From contig PFKE01000152.1 of assembly GCA_002784145.1 (NCBI GenBank), positions 1 to 37,317 of the forward strand: DNA of 37,317 nucleotides. The letters run 5' to 3'. A program made the translations under genes and the position numbers. A model generated the notes under the pieces. It was not told the DNA's origin. It saw only the letters and a program-made list of their open reading frames with translations, and ran no database searches. Position 1 is the stretch's first letter. Every line of letters starts with the position of its first letter. This document shows positions 7,795 through 16,365 of the stretch, in pieces. The stretch comes from Flavobacteriaceae bacterium CG_4_10_14_3_um_filter_33_47 (lineage in GTDB: Bacteria > Bacteroidota > Bacteroidia > Flavobacteriales > Flavobacteriaceae).

Positions 7795-8526
7795 ATGACA
7801 AAAAACCCTACAGATTGGTATTCTTCTTGGTTTGACACGCCATTTTACCATATCCTTTACAAAGATAGAGACGATGCCGAAGCACGCATTTTTATGGATA
7901 CCTTAACCCAGTATCTTAATATTCCTGAAGGTGGCACTGTTTTAGATTTAGCTTGTGGAAAAGGTCGCCATTCTGTGTATTTAAGCTTGCTTGGGTATCA
8001 AGTAACCGGCGTTGATTTGTCTGCCAACAGCATTGCCTTTGCAAAACAGTTTGAGCATGAAAACTTGCATTTTGAGGTTCATGATATGTGTATGCCCTTT
8101 AATAAAACCTTTGATGCGGTTTTTAATTTGTTTACTAGCTTTGGATATTTTGACAATGAGGAAGACAATTTAAATACCATTAAAGCTATTAAAACAGATT
8201 TAAACGATTATGGTTTTGGGGTTATTGACTTTATGAATTCTAACTTTGTGCAGGAAAATTTAGTGCCTGAAGAAGTAAAAGTGGTGGATGGTATCACCTT
8301 TTTTTTAAAGCGCTATGTTCAAGATGGTTACATTCTTAAGGATATTACTTTTATTCATGAAAACAAGGAATATAATTATCAGGAAAAAGTAAGAGCACTT
8401 AGTTTAAGTGATTTTGAAACATTATTTGAGCAAGCCGGTGTATATTTACTAGATGTTTTTGGCGATTATAAATTGAATAAATTTAACGCCGAAACATCTG
8501 AACGTTTGGTAATGATTTTTAAATAA
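7795..8526 (+). CDS. Class I SAM-dependent methyltransferase
   Basis: From ATG at 7795 the protein is 243 residues; an upstream in-frame ATG at 7768 would add MLWKPHKKD. I prefer 7795, because MTKNPTDWYSSWFDTPFYHILY is the usual start of this family and AAAAAAGAT lies just before it. The methyltransferase core shows motif I (VLDLACGKGRHSVYLS), then VTGVDLSANSIAFA, and DAVFNLFTSFGYF, the last typical of a group of small-molecule methyltransferases of unknown substrate. It starts the run methyltransferase, ZIP transporter, DUF4268 with gaps of 7 and -1 bases, so these three are probably one transcript. The substrate is unknown. A TAATTTTG box at 7666-7673 might be its -7 element. Confidence 0.85.
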   Translation: MTKNPTDWYSSWFDTPFYHILYKDRDDAEARIFMDTLTQYLNIPEGGTVLDLACGKGRHSVYLSLLGYQVTGVDLSANSIAFAKQFEHENLHFEVHDMCMPFNKTFDAVFNLFTSFGYFDNEEDNLNTIKAIKTDLNDYGFGVIDFMNSNFVQENLVPEEVKVVDGITFFLKRYVQDGYILKDITFIHENKEYNYQEKVRALSLSDFETLFEQAGVYLLDVFGDYKLNKFNAETSERLVMIFK

Positions 8527-8533
8527 TACTTGC

Positions 8534-9205
8534 ATGTTGAATATTTTACTTCCTATAGTAAGCGTTCTTTTAGGTTTTTTAATTGTAGTGGTATTAAAAC
8601 CAGCACAACGCAAAAACTTAAAATTACTCCTTGCGTTTAGTGGTGCCTTTTTATTGTCTATTACTGTTTTTGATTTTTTACCTGAAGTGTATCATAACAA
8701 CGACAAATCCATTGGTTTGTTTATTATGATCGGGATTATGCTTCAAATAGTCCTGGAATTTTTCTCAAAAGGTGCCGAACATGGTCATGTGCATTTAAAC
8801 AAAGACAGTGCTGTGTTTCCTTGGTTGTTGTTTATTAGTTTGTGTATTCATTCTGTTTTAGAAGGCATTCCTATTGAAGCTCATCATAATTTAGTTTATG
8901 GCGTTATTGTGCATAAACTACCTGTGGCCATTATTTTATCTACCTTTTTTTTAGCTTCAAAATTAAGCAAAGGTAAGATTGCTTTTTTTCTTATTATGTT
9001 TGCTTGTATGACCCCATTTGGTGTGATACTATCCTCAAATTTTGACATTATAAAATCGTTTTATTATGAAATTTCTGCCATAGTCATTGGTATCTTTTTA
9101 CATATTTCCACCACCATTTTGTTTGAAAGTAACGAAAACCATAAATTTAACTTAACCAAGTTAATCACCGTTGTTATTGCTATTACTATAGCCTATTTTA
9201 TGTAA
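8534..9205 (+). CDS. ZIP family divalent metal transporter
   Basis: The 223-residue protein has about seven or eight hydrophobic segments. The ZIP metal-site motifs are present: H106-S-V-L-E110-G-I-P-I-E in the fourth conserved helix and H127-K-L-P-V-A in the fifth, both lined up as in zinc/iron permeases. A His-rich loop between them (AEHGHVHLNK, residues 81-90) fits the variable cytoplasmic metal-binding loop. Such proteins bring zinc, iron or other divalent metals into the cytoplasm; which metal cannot be told. The stop codon overlaps the next ATG by one base (TAATG), a sign of translational coupling to the DUF4268 gene. Confidence 0.88.
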   Translation: MLNILLPIVSVLLGFLIVVVLKPAQRKNLKLLLAFSGAFLLSITVFDFLPEVYHNNDKSIGLFIMIGIMLQIVLEFFSKGAEHGHVHLNKDSAVFPWLLFISLCIHSVLEGIPIEAHHNLVYGVIVHKLPVAIILSTFFLASKLSKGKIAFFLIMFACMTPFGVILSSNFDIIKSFYYEISAIVIGIFLHISTTILFESNENHKFNLTKLITVVIAITIAYFM

Positions 9206-9633
9206 TGTTTAGTAAAGAAGAATCACGACTTTTAAGACATGAATTTTGGACGAGTTTTGGAAAATCATTTCCAAGAAAATGGATTTTGTATGACACCAAG
9301 ATTAAAGGTTTTAGTTTTAAATTTCATTTTGATACTAAATCGGCTTTAGTTGCTCTTGACCTAGAAGACGATTTGGAAAACCGTATTAAATACTGGGAAA
9401 AACTTCAATCTTTACAATCTATTTTAAAAGAAGATTATCTGACGGAAGTTATTTTTGATGACACCTATTTTCTTGATAACGATAAAGAAATCTCAAGAAT
9501 TTTTGTAACATTAGACAAAAAGGTTTCTATTCATAACAAAAATACATGGCGAGACGTCATGGAATTTTTTAATACAACAATGCATCAGTTTGAGGCTTTT
9601 TTTGAGGATTATAAAGATGTTTTGGTAGATTGA
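9205..9633 (+). CDS. DUF4268 domain protein
   Basis: This 142-residue soluble protein matches the DUF4268 pattern: FSKEESRLLRHEFWTSFGKSFPRKWILYDTKIKGFSFKF at the start, a central acidic stretch (LEDDLENRIKYWEKL) and NTTMHQFEAFFEDYKD at the end. DUF4268 domains often occur as small stand-alone proteins or at the C terminus of restriction-like proteins. No nuclease active site can be recognised in this short form. It is coupled to the ZIP gene by a one-base overlap and is convergent, two bases apart, with the GNAT gene. The function is unknown. Confidence 0.85.
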   Translation: MFSKEESRLLRHEFWTSFGKSFPRKWILYDTKIKGFSFKFHFDTKSALVALDLEDDLENRIKYWEKLQSLQSILKEDYLTEVIFDDTYFLDNDKEISRIFVTLDKKVSIHNKNTWRDVMEFFNTTMHQFEAFFEDYKDVLVD

Positions 9634-9635
9634 TT

Positions 9636-10142
9636 TTATAATGGTTTTTCCATTTTAAAATCATCCATAAAAAACCCATTCCCTATATCTGTTTTCATGG
9701 CTTCAACAATTATAAATCCCATGGCTTCATAAGCTTTTATAGCGTTTGTATTGAATTTGTTTACACCAAGGGTCATAGATTTACATTTCAATTCAACGGC
9801 CTTACTTTGCACAAATTCCATAGCAGATTTTCCTATTTTTTTTCCTCTAAAATCTTTTGAAACATAAATCTTGCTTAAAAACAAAAGGTCTTCTTGCTTT
9901 TTTATAGCAACATAACCCACAAAAAAGTTGTTGTGTTTTACCATAAAATACTCGTAACCTTCTTGATACTGTTGATACATAGCTTCGGCAGATTGGAAGT
10001 TTTTTACCATATATTCAACTTGTTCAACACCAATTATAGGAACATAATGTTCGTGCCAAATTATGTTTGCCAAATTTGCAATATCTTTAAAATGCTGATG
10101 GGTTGTAGCTTCAAAAAATTCCGTAATATCCTTCATACTCAA
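9636..10142 (-). CDS. GNAT family N-acetyltransferase
   Basis: The 168-residue protein is a single GNAT domain. The acetyl-CoA-binding segment is LFLSKIYVSKDFRGKKIGKSAMEFVQ, with the R/Q-x-x-G-x-G/A pyrophosphate loop as R-G-K-K-I-G, followed by SMTLGVNKFNTNAIKAYEAMGFIIVE, the typical motif B with Asn and Tyr. The acceptor substrate (an amine on a small molecule or protein) is not predictable. It is the last gene of the minus-strand run DUF4294, PAQR, GNAT, with gaps of 8 and 7 bases. A second Met at residue 3 (10136) is an alternative start. Confidence 0.88.
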   Translation of the reverse strand: MSMKDITEFFEATTHQHFKDIANLANIIWHEHYVPIIGVEQVEYMVKNFQSAEAMYQQYQEGYEYFMVKHNNFFVGYVAIKKQEDLLFLSKIYVSKDFRGKKIGKSAMEFVQSKAVELKCKSMTLGVNKFNTNAIKAYEAMGFIIVEAMKTDIGNGFFMDDFKMEKPL

Positions 10143-10149
10143 TTATCGC

Positions 10150-10773
10150 TTAAATAACATAAAAGAAAATCATAAAAAAGTGAAAAATTGCGCCTGCCAA
10201 CACAAATAAATGCCAGATAACATGATGGTATGGAATACGATGAGTGGCATAAAAAACAATGCCTAAGGTATAGGCCATACCACCTGCAAAAAGCAGTAAA
10301 ATACCTTCTCCAAAAATTTCAGAAAGATTAGAAAAATCAAAGATTATAAGCCAACCCATCACTAAATACAATAAGGTAGAAAACACTTCAAACCTACCAG
10401 TAAAAAATAATTTTAAAATAATACCAAAGGCTGCAATGCCCCAAACTACATAAAACAAGGTCCAACCTAAGCTTTCATTAAGGGAAATAAGTAATACAGG
10501 TGTGTAAGTTCCTGCAATCAGTAAATAGATGCTAATGTGGTCTATAATTCTGAAATAATGCTTTTTTTGCTCACTTTTAACCGAATGATATAAAGTAGAT
10601 GCCGAAAATAATATAATGATTGAAAAACCATAAACCATTACACTAAAAAGACTGTATGGTGTTTTATGGGTATCAAACAACATGAGTAAAATAAGAGCCG
10701 CTATGCCTAAAACAACTCCAATACCATGGGTTAAAGCGTTGAGTCTTTCCTCAAAAGGCGATTGTGTTTTCAT
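10150..10773 (-). CDS. trhA: PAQR family membrane protein TrhA (hemolysin III homologue)
   Basis: The 207-residue protein has seven membrane segments and the PAQR/hemolysin III signatures. These are ERLNALTHGIG near the start (conserved Glu and His), SASTLYHS in the third segment, FRIIDHISIYLLIAGTYTPVLL, and YHHVIWHLFVLAGAIFHFF at the end. The Ser, His and Asp residues line a possible zinc site as in adiponectin receptors, which are lipid hydrolases. In bacteria the protein has been linked to membrane-fluidity control; that role is from the literature on the family, not from this sequence. It sits between the DUF4294 and GNAT genes in a tight operon. Confidence 0.9.
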   Translation of the reverse strand: MKTQSPFEERLNALTHGIGVVLGIAALILLMLFDTHKTPYSLFSVMVYGFSIIILFSASTLYHSVKSEQKKHYFRIIDHISIYLLIAGTYTPVLLISLNESLGWTLFYVVWGIAAFGIILKLFFTGRFEVFSTLLYLVMGWLIIFDFSNLSEIFGEGILLLFAGGMAYTLGIVFYATHRIPYHHVIWHLFVLAGAIFHFFMIFFYVI

Positions 10774-10781
10774 TAATTTTT

Positions 10782-11456
10782 TTAAGGCTTTTTATAGTGC
10801 ATCCATTTTTCTGATAATTCTAAAAAGTTGTATTCTTTAGCAGCTTTTTGTCGTTCTAAAACACCACTCATAAAATTTCGCTGTAAAATATCTTCAATTA
10901 AAAAATCTTCTTTAACATTTAAGGGGTCAAAACCTTTTTTCAAAGACAAATCAAACATGCTCGCCGTGGTATTATACCAAAAAGCACGCCAACCACTGCG
11001 CAATTCTTTTATCAAATCAAAGGTGGTTTCTCCGGTTTGTCTGTGTATTAACTTAATAAGAATCTGTCCTTCGGTACGAGTGAATTTTTTTAGTTTATCG
11101 GAGAATTCGCCTTCAATGTATTTTTGAATAAGTTTGGTATATTGTCTCTTTTCGCGTTTAGTTTTAAGCTTTTCTAAGCGAGTGTTTAAAGAATCCAATC
11201 GGTCCGCAGCCATTTTAGCGTATGGATATACTTTAATGGTTTTGCGCCTTAATATTAAATAACGCATTCTATCGGCTTGGTTATCAAATTTTAAACGATT
11301 TAGAACATAAACTTCTTCAAGGTTTATGGTTTCTCTGGGAATGGAATCGCCTTCAATGATATAATAGTCATATTCTGTAGAATCTTTCTCAATGATTCTT
11401 TCTTGAGAAAACAACACTATAGGTAAAAAAAAGAGTATGTAGGGCAAATAATTCAT
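10782..11456 (-). CDS. DUF4294 domain protein
   Basis: The 224-residue protein begins with a signal peptide-like segment (YLPYILFFLPIVLFSQE), so it should leave the cytoplasm. The conserved region is basic and helical: DRMRYLILRRKTIKVYPYAKMAADRLDSL, then LIKLIHRQTGETTFDLIKELRSGWRAFWYNTTASMFDLSLKKGFDPLN, the core of DUF4294, common in Bacteroidota next to PAQR or envelope genes. A -7 element (TAATTTTG) lies 28 bases upstream, so this is probably the first gene of the DUF4294, PAQR, GNAT operon. No catalytic site is recognised, and the function is unknown. Confidence 0.82.
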   Translation of the reverse strand: MNYLPYILFFLPIVLFSQERIIEKDSTEYDYYIIEGDSIPRETINLEEVYVLNRLKFDNQADRMRYLILRRKTIKVYPYAKMAADRLDSLNTRLEKLKTKREKRQYTKLIQKYIEGEFSDKLKKFTRTEGQILIKLIHRQTGETTFDLIKELRSGWRAFWYNTTASMFDLSLKKGFDPLNVKEDFLIEDILQRNFMSGVLERQKAAKEYNFLELSEKWMHYKKP

Positions 11457-11483
11457 GTAACAATATCATCTAATAAGGTTATT

Positions 11484-11491
11484 CAAAATTA
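11484..11491 (-). promoter_or_regulatory. -7 element of the DUF4294-PAQR-GNAT operon
   Basis: On the minus strand this reads TAATTTTG, matching TAnnTTTG, 28 bases before the DUF4294 ATG. At the 19-base spacing the upstream box is TAAG instead of TTTG, so the promoter call is moderate. Confidence 0.4.
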
Positions 11492-11567
11492 ATAATTTAC
11501 AAGATGAAAACTTAACTTTTAAACGATTATTGCTAAGCATTGTAAAGTCTTTCATTTAAATACTGGC

Positions 11568-11609
11568 AAAAAAAATACTCAAAGGATAATATGGTCCTTT
11601 GAGTATTTT
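11568..11609 (-). terminator. Rho-independent terminator of the ABC/aminopeptidase operon
   Basis: A perfect 15-base stem (11572-11586 with 11595-11609) and an 8-base loop lie 14 bases past the stop of the permease-aminopeptidase gene. On the minus strand the stem is followed by eight T (11568-11575 as A on the plus strand, overlapping the stem foot). This is the clearest terminator in the window and separates that operon from the DUF4294 operon. Confidence 0.88.
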
Positions 11610-11622
11610 AATAGGTAAGGTT

Positions 11623-14600
11623 TTAAAGCTCACGCCTGTTGTCTTCTGAGCTGGTATCAATCAACTTATTGTAAGGGTCTACGCCTACTTCGGTTGGTTT
11701 TTCATCAACTATAATGCTCAACTTATTATTAATTTCAGTGATTTTATGTTTTTTTAAATACAAAACTTTCTCTTTCTTTTTGCCATCTATCTCTTCTTCG
11801 GTAAAAATACCAATGTCTATATAATCTTTTAAAGGCACAGAAAGTTCTGGTTTTTTCATGCTTTCAGTTTGGTAACTCAAGGTATCGCCTTCTTTATTTC
11901 CATAGTATTTACGACCCATTTCATTATTTCGGTATTTACTGACATTAAACTCAAAATCAACCTGATATTTTCCATTGTCTAAAGCTTTTGATGAGGCATC
12001 AACCATTCGGTTGGAGTACAAGGTAATGGTTTCAAACATGTCATGAATAACGTATTGCAAGCTATCTGGCGTAACTTCTTTAATGTAATTTACCATCTCT
12101 ACCGAAGTAGTATAAGGCGGTTCCTGGAATTTTACTTTTTCAACGTATCGTTTTAACGTTTGGTTTAAAGTATCTTCACCTATATAATCGCTTAAGGCAT
12201 AAAATACCAAAGACCCTTTTTGATAACGAATATAACCTTGCCCGTCATTATACATGAGGGGTTTTTCGCGTTTGATTTCAAAAGTGCGCTGGGTTAAATA
12301 ATCGTCTAAGGCTTTCTTTAAAAACGTACGCATTTTTTCTTTGCCTTGTTGATGTTCTAATACTTTTAAGGCTACATATTCCGATAAACTTTCTGATAAC
12401 ATAGTTGCTCCTAAAACATCGGCTCCAATAACTTGGTGTGCCCACCATTGATGCGCCACTTCATGAACGGTAATGGCAAACGGATAATCCACGCCACCAT
12501 CATCTTGGTCATCCACATCAGCTATAAAACCAACCCCTTCTGAATACGGAATGGTATTAGGAAATGATTGCGCAAAACTACCAGCAGTTCTTGGAAACTC
12601 TATAATGCGCGCTTGTTTATGTTGGTATGGACTAAAATTTTTAGAATTATAATCTAAGGATGCTTTCATGCCTTCCATCATTCGGTCTAAATTATATTCA
12701 TGTCCTTTATGATAATAAATTTCAAGATTTACATCTTGCCATGTATCTTTTTTAACCTCATATCTGGCAGAATTAAAGGCATAAAAATTTAAAATTTTAC
12801 TATCCATTTTGTAATGAAAATAACGTCTGCCACCTTCTTGCCATTCCTTTTGCAAATATCCTGGCGCAATGGCAATTTGGTCTAGCGAGGTACTTACTGT
12901 GGCTTCAAAATCAATCCAATCAGCATCTTTTGAAATGTAGGTGTTTCTTAATGCTGTAGAATCTGTGGGTTTTGGTTTTAAATCGTTTTCAGGTAGGCCA
13001 TATTTTTTTCTTACTTCATCATCAAGTAACTCAGTTCCGCTATCATAGCCTAATGATGGAAATAGCAGAAAGTTATTAATAAACGTGCCATTTTTTAATA
13101 CGGGCGAATTATTTTGTAACAAGGTGTTTGGCTCGTTTTTTACAGAAAAACTTAATTTCAATGTATCTCCCGGAAACAAGGTTTCTTTTAGCTTGTAGAT
13201 GTTAAAATTGTAAACCGTGTCTTTGGTTACTAATTCATAAGGCTTATTAAATTTAAAAGTGCTTGGGAAATCGTTATAATTTAATAAAATGCTGTCAATG
13301 GCCACTTGTGATTTGTTGACCATCACATAAGACCCTTTGGCATCAAAATTTAATTCATTTGGAAAAATATTTACTTCACAGTTTACAGCCACTATTCTTG
13401 GTTGAATCGCGTTTTCATATTTTTTATAAGTTTTCTCCCAAGTTACGGCTTGCAATTCTTGTTCTTTTGATGAAATGCGCTCATTAGCAATATTATTTTC
13501 ATAATATATGGTAAATCCTAAACTTAAAAAAGCCAATAAACAAATCGTAAATGCCACTAAAACAAATCCTTTAAAACGAGATTTTGCAATGCTGATTCGC
13601 TCTTTAAATGAATGAGGTAATCCTCGAACCCAAAACAAAGCCGATAAACACAACAATATTAATCCACCAAAAAACCAATAGGTTCTATGAATGATATAAG
13701 GTGAGAAAGAAGACCCATAACCATTCATGTCTGAATATTCAAATCCTGGAGCTTGGTTGTACTTAAAAATAGCTTGCTCTATGCCTGCAAACGATAAAAA
13801 TGGAATTCCAATAGAGATGACAAGCATGACAAATAATCCTAAATAAGGATTTCCAATCATGATTTGAATAAACAACGATAAAAACGCCCAAATTACAAAT
13901 CCAATAAAATTAAGCACGTACAATTCGTATAAATAATGACCTATTTCAAAATCATAATACCCATTATAAATCTGAATGGTCATACCACCAACCATAACCA
14001 CCAAAAGCAACAAAAACTGCATTTTTAATAAGGCCAATAACTTTGCTAATAGTAAGCTCCAGTTTGGAATAGGCGTTACATCAACTAAATGATTCATGTT
14101 ATCCATCTTTCCTCTATGCACCAACATTCCAGCATATAAAAACGTTAAAATATTAATAAAAAGCGCAAAACTATTACCAGGAATTAAGAGCATTTGCCAT
14201 GTTACAGGTAAGGTTTTAGTGCCAAACAATTCGCCTAAGGCAGTTGCAGAAATTAAAATAAAGATTAAACCAACCAGTACAATGCTTATAAATGGCCAAC
14301 TTTTAATAATATATTTTAAATCTACTTTTGATAATTGCCAAGTGGTTTTTAAATTCTGAATCCATGAAAAATCAAACGTCACTTTTGGTAAATTAATTCT
14401 GGTAATGCCACCAAAATTACTTTTTGTAGAACGCTCTCCTTTAATTTTTCTGAAGGAAAAAGTTAAGGCATTCTGACTAAAGCTAAAAAGTTTAAAAACC
14501 AATAAGAATATAACCGATGCAATACCTAACCAAATCAAACGGTTGTAAATAACAACGCCTTTAACAGGAAGCATCATCTCATTTTGCTCACTTATAGTCC

Positions 14601-15279
14601 AATAACGCGTGTAATAATTGGCAACTTCAGAACCAAAAGGATCTATAAGTGCAGAAATAAGTCTGTTTTCTGGATCGGCCAATAAATTAGCTACAATACC
14701 TTGAATTAACATCAATAAAACAATCGTTATAAATCCAGCAGCTATATTTCTTGTAAAGGTTACAACAGCAAATACAATGGCACCAAAAAGTAAGATATTT
14801 GGAATGATATAAACAACATAAGCCTGTAAATAAGACATTAAATTAAAAGGGCCAACAATATCTTGATTGGTACCTGGCAACCTAAAACCCACAAACATTC
14901 CTAAGCCTATTACTAGCGTTATAATGGTTACTATGGTGATTCCAGAAAAGAATTTAGCAAATAAATAATGGGCTTTTGAAAATGGATACGAATATAAAAT
15001 AGTATGCATTTCACTTTTATAATCTTTGTAAATGGTAACACCTATGATAGAAGGAAATAAAAAGAAAATAAAGGTTGTTAACCCATTGAATAAACCAACA
15101 ACACCCATGGGTGAATTGACTATTCTTGATGAACCTGTTGAAACCGTTAAAAAATCAAAAATTCCTGCAGAACTGGCTGAAAGAAATAAAGACAAGACTA
15201 AAAAGATGCTTATGTAAATATAAAAGGCCGGTTTTTTAAACCAATCTTTTAACTCGTGAATGTATATGGTTGAAAACAT
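11623..15279 (-). CDS. ABC-2 permease fused to M1 family aminopeptidase
   Basis: This 1218-residue protein joins two units. Residues 1 to about 600 are two blocks of about six membrane segments each, of the ABC-2 permease type (start MFSTIYIHELKDWFKKPAFYIYI, then YKSEMHTILYSYPFSKAHY). Residues about 630-1200 are a peptidase of the M1 group: zinc ligands H939 and H943 in VHEVAHQWW, with E940 as the general base, and the third ligand most likely E963 in LSESLSEY, one residue further than the classic HExxH-x18-E. The peptidase part should face the periplasm. The ATPase gene lies 34 bases upstream, so the pair forms one transporter. Such fusions are known in Bacteroidota; the substrate is unknown, with peptide processing coupled to transport as the obvious idea. 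Confidence 0.9.
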   Translation of the reverse strand: MFSTIYIHELKDWFKKPAFYIYISIFLVLSLFLSASSAGIFDFLTVSTGSSRIVNSPMGVVGLFNGLTTFIFFLFPSIIGVTIYKDYKSEMHTILYSYPFSKAHYLFAKFFSGITIVTIITLVIGLGMFVGFRLPGTNQDIVGPFNLMSYLQAYVVYIIPNILLFGAIVFAVVTFTRNIAAGFITIVLLMLIQGIVANLLADPENRLISALIDPFGSEVANYYTRYWTISEQNEMMLPVKGVVIYNRLIWLGIASVIFLLVFKLFSFSQNALTFSFRKIKGERSTKSNFGGITRINLPKVTFDFSWIQNLKTTWQLSKVDLKYIIKSWPFISIVLVGLIFILISATALGELFGTKTLPVTWQMLLIPGNSFALFINILTFLYAGMLVHRGKMDNMNHLVDVTPIPNWSLLLAKLLALLKMQFLLLLVVMVGGMTIQIYNGYYDFEIGHYLYELYVLNFIGFVIWAFLSLFIQIMIGNPYLGLFVMLVISIGIPFLSFAGIEQAIFKYNQAPGFEYSDMNGYGSSFSPYIIHRTYWFFGGLILLCLSALFWVRGLPHSFKERISIAKSRFKGFVLVAFTICLLAFLSLGFTIYYENNIANERISSKEQELQAVTWEKTYKKYENAIQPRIVAVNCEVNIFPNELNFDAKGSYVMVNKSQVAIDSILLNYNDFPSTFKFNKPYELVTKDTVYNFNIYKLKETLFPGDTLKLSFSVKNEPNTLLQNNSPVLKNGTFINNFLLFPSLGYDSGTELLDDEVRKKYGLPENDLKPKPTDSTALRNTYISKDADWIDFEATVSTSLDQIAIAPGYLQKEWQEGGRRYFHYKMDSKILNFYAFNSARYEVKKDTWQDVNLEIYYHKGHEYNLDRMMEGMKASLDYNSKNFSPYQHKQARIIEFPRTAGSFAQSFPNTIPYSEGVGFIADVDDQDDGGVDYPFAITVHEVAHQWWAHQVIGADVLGATMLSESLSEYVALKVLEHQQGKEKMRTFLKKALDDYLTQRTFEIKREKPLMYNDGQGYIRYQKGSLVFYALSDYIGEDTLNQTLKRYVEKVKFQEPPYTTSVEMVNYIKEVTPDSLQYVIHDMFETITLYSNRMVDASSKALDNGKYQVDFEFNVSKYRNNEMGRKYYGNKEGDTLSYQTESMKKPELSVPLKDYIDIGIFTEEEIDGKKKEKVLYLKKHKITEINNKLSIIVDEKPTEVGVDPYNKLIDTSSEDNRREL

Positions 15280-15313
15280 GTATTTATTATTGGTTGGAAA
15301 AAAATGATTTTGA

Positions 15314-16198
15314 CTAAACTAAAATGGATTCTTCTTTTAATGCAATAAAATACACATCATCTAATTGTGGATTGGCTTCTTTAAAACCATCGGCTGGTTT
15401 TTCTAGAGCATGAACTCTAATATTTAAAGTATTATCTTGATTGTAGTTTAAAGAAAGAACCTTGTGTGATGCCTCCATAGCTTCCAACGCATCACGCTCA
15501 ATAACCTTGATCCATATTTGTCCTTTTATTTCGTTGGTTGCTTCCATAGGCGTTGTGTGTTTTAAGATTTGTCCACCATTTAAAATGGCCATTTCATGAC
15601 ATAATTCCTTAACATCATCAACAATATGGGTTGAAAAAATAACCGTACAGTTAGTTCCAACTTCACGCAAAACATTTAAGAACCTATTTCTTTCAGCAGG
15701 ATCTAAACCAGCCGTAGGCTCATCAACTATAATTAATTTCGGGTTGTTTAATAACAGTTGTGCAATGCCAAAACGTTGTTTCATACCGCCAGAATAGCCA
15801 GCGACCTCTTTTTTCCTGACATCATATAAATTAGTGATTTCTAAAACTTCTTTAACCAGTTTTTGTCTGTCACTTTTAGATTTAACGCCTTTTAATGTGG
15901 CAAAATATTCTAATAAATCTTCGGCCGACATTTTTGGGTACACACCAAAAGACTGTGGTAAATAGCCCAAAATTTTTCTTAAGGCCATCTTATCTTCCAG
16001 CACATTAATGTCTCCAAAACTTATATATCCTGAATCTGGACTTTGTAAGGTAGCAATGGTTCTCATTAAAGTAGACTTTCCTGCGCCATTGGGCCCAAGT
16101 AAACCAAACATGCCTGCGCCTATTTCTAAATTTAAATGATCGATGGCTTTAACACCATTTTTATACGTTTTGGTTAAATCTTTAATGATTAGTTTCAT
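15314..16198 (-). CDS. ABC transporter ATP-binding protein
   Basis: The ATPase is 294 residues if it starts at the ATG 16198 (MKLIIKDLTKTYKNG). The frame stays open for 80 more codons upstream, but that part reads as Cys/Asn/Phe-rich non-coding sequence and would overlap the divergent M42 gene, so I reject it. Motifs: Walker A LLGPNGAGKST (K41), Q loop GYLPQSFG, signature YSGGMKQRFGIAQ, Walker B LIIVDEPTAGLDP, and the switch His in STHIV. It resembles ATPases of ABC-2 drug or lipid exporters. It is co-transcribed with the permease-aminopeptidase fusion and presumably powers it. Confidence 0.92.
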   Translation of the reverse strand: MKLIIKDLTKTYKNGVKAIDHLNLEIGAGMFGLLGPNGAGKSTLMRTIATLQSPDSGYISFGDINVLEDKMALRKILGYLPQSFGVYPKMSAEDLLEYFATLKGVKSKSDRQKLVKEVLEITNLYDVRKKEVAGYSGGMKQRFGIAQLLLNNPKLIIVDEPTAGLDPAERNRFLNVLREVGTNCTVIFSTHIVDDVKELCHEMAILNGGQILKHTTPMEATNEIKGQIWIKVIERDALEAMEASHKVLSLNYNQDNTLNIRVHALEKPADGFKEANPQLDDVYFIALKEESILV

Positions 16199-16365
16199 GC
16201 TTATAGTTTTATTTATTCTAGGTATTGGTTCATTGGTGTGAAAATAGTCAATTTTGTTACAAAATATTAAATTTTCAACCCCGAAAACTAAATAAATCAT
16301 GCTATTTTTACAAAAATTCTGAATTAATAAAGTGTTTAAACATTTATAATTAATATTTACATAAC

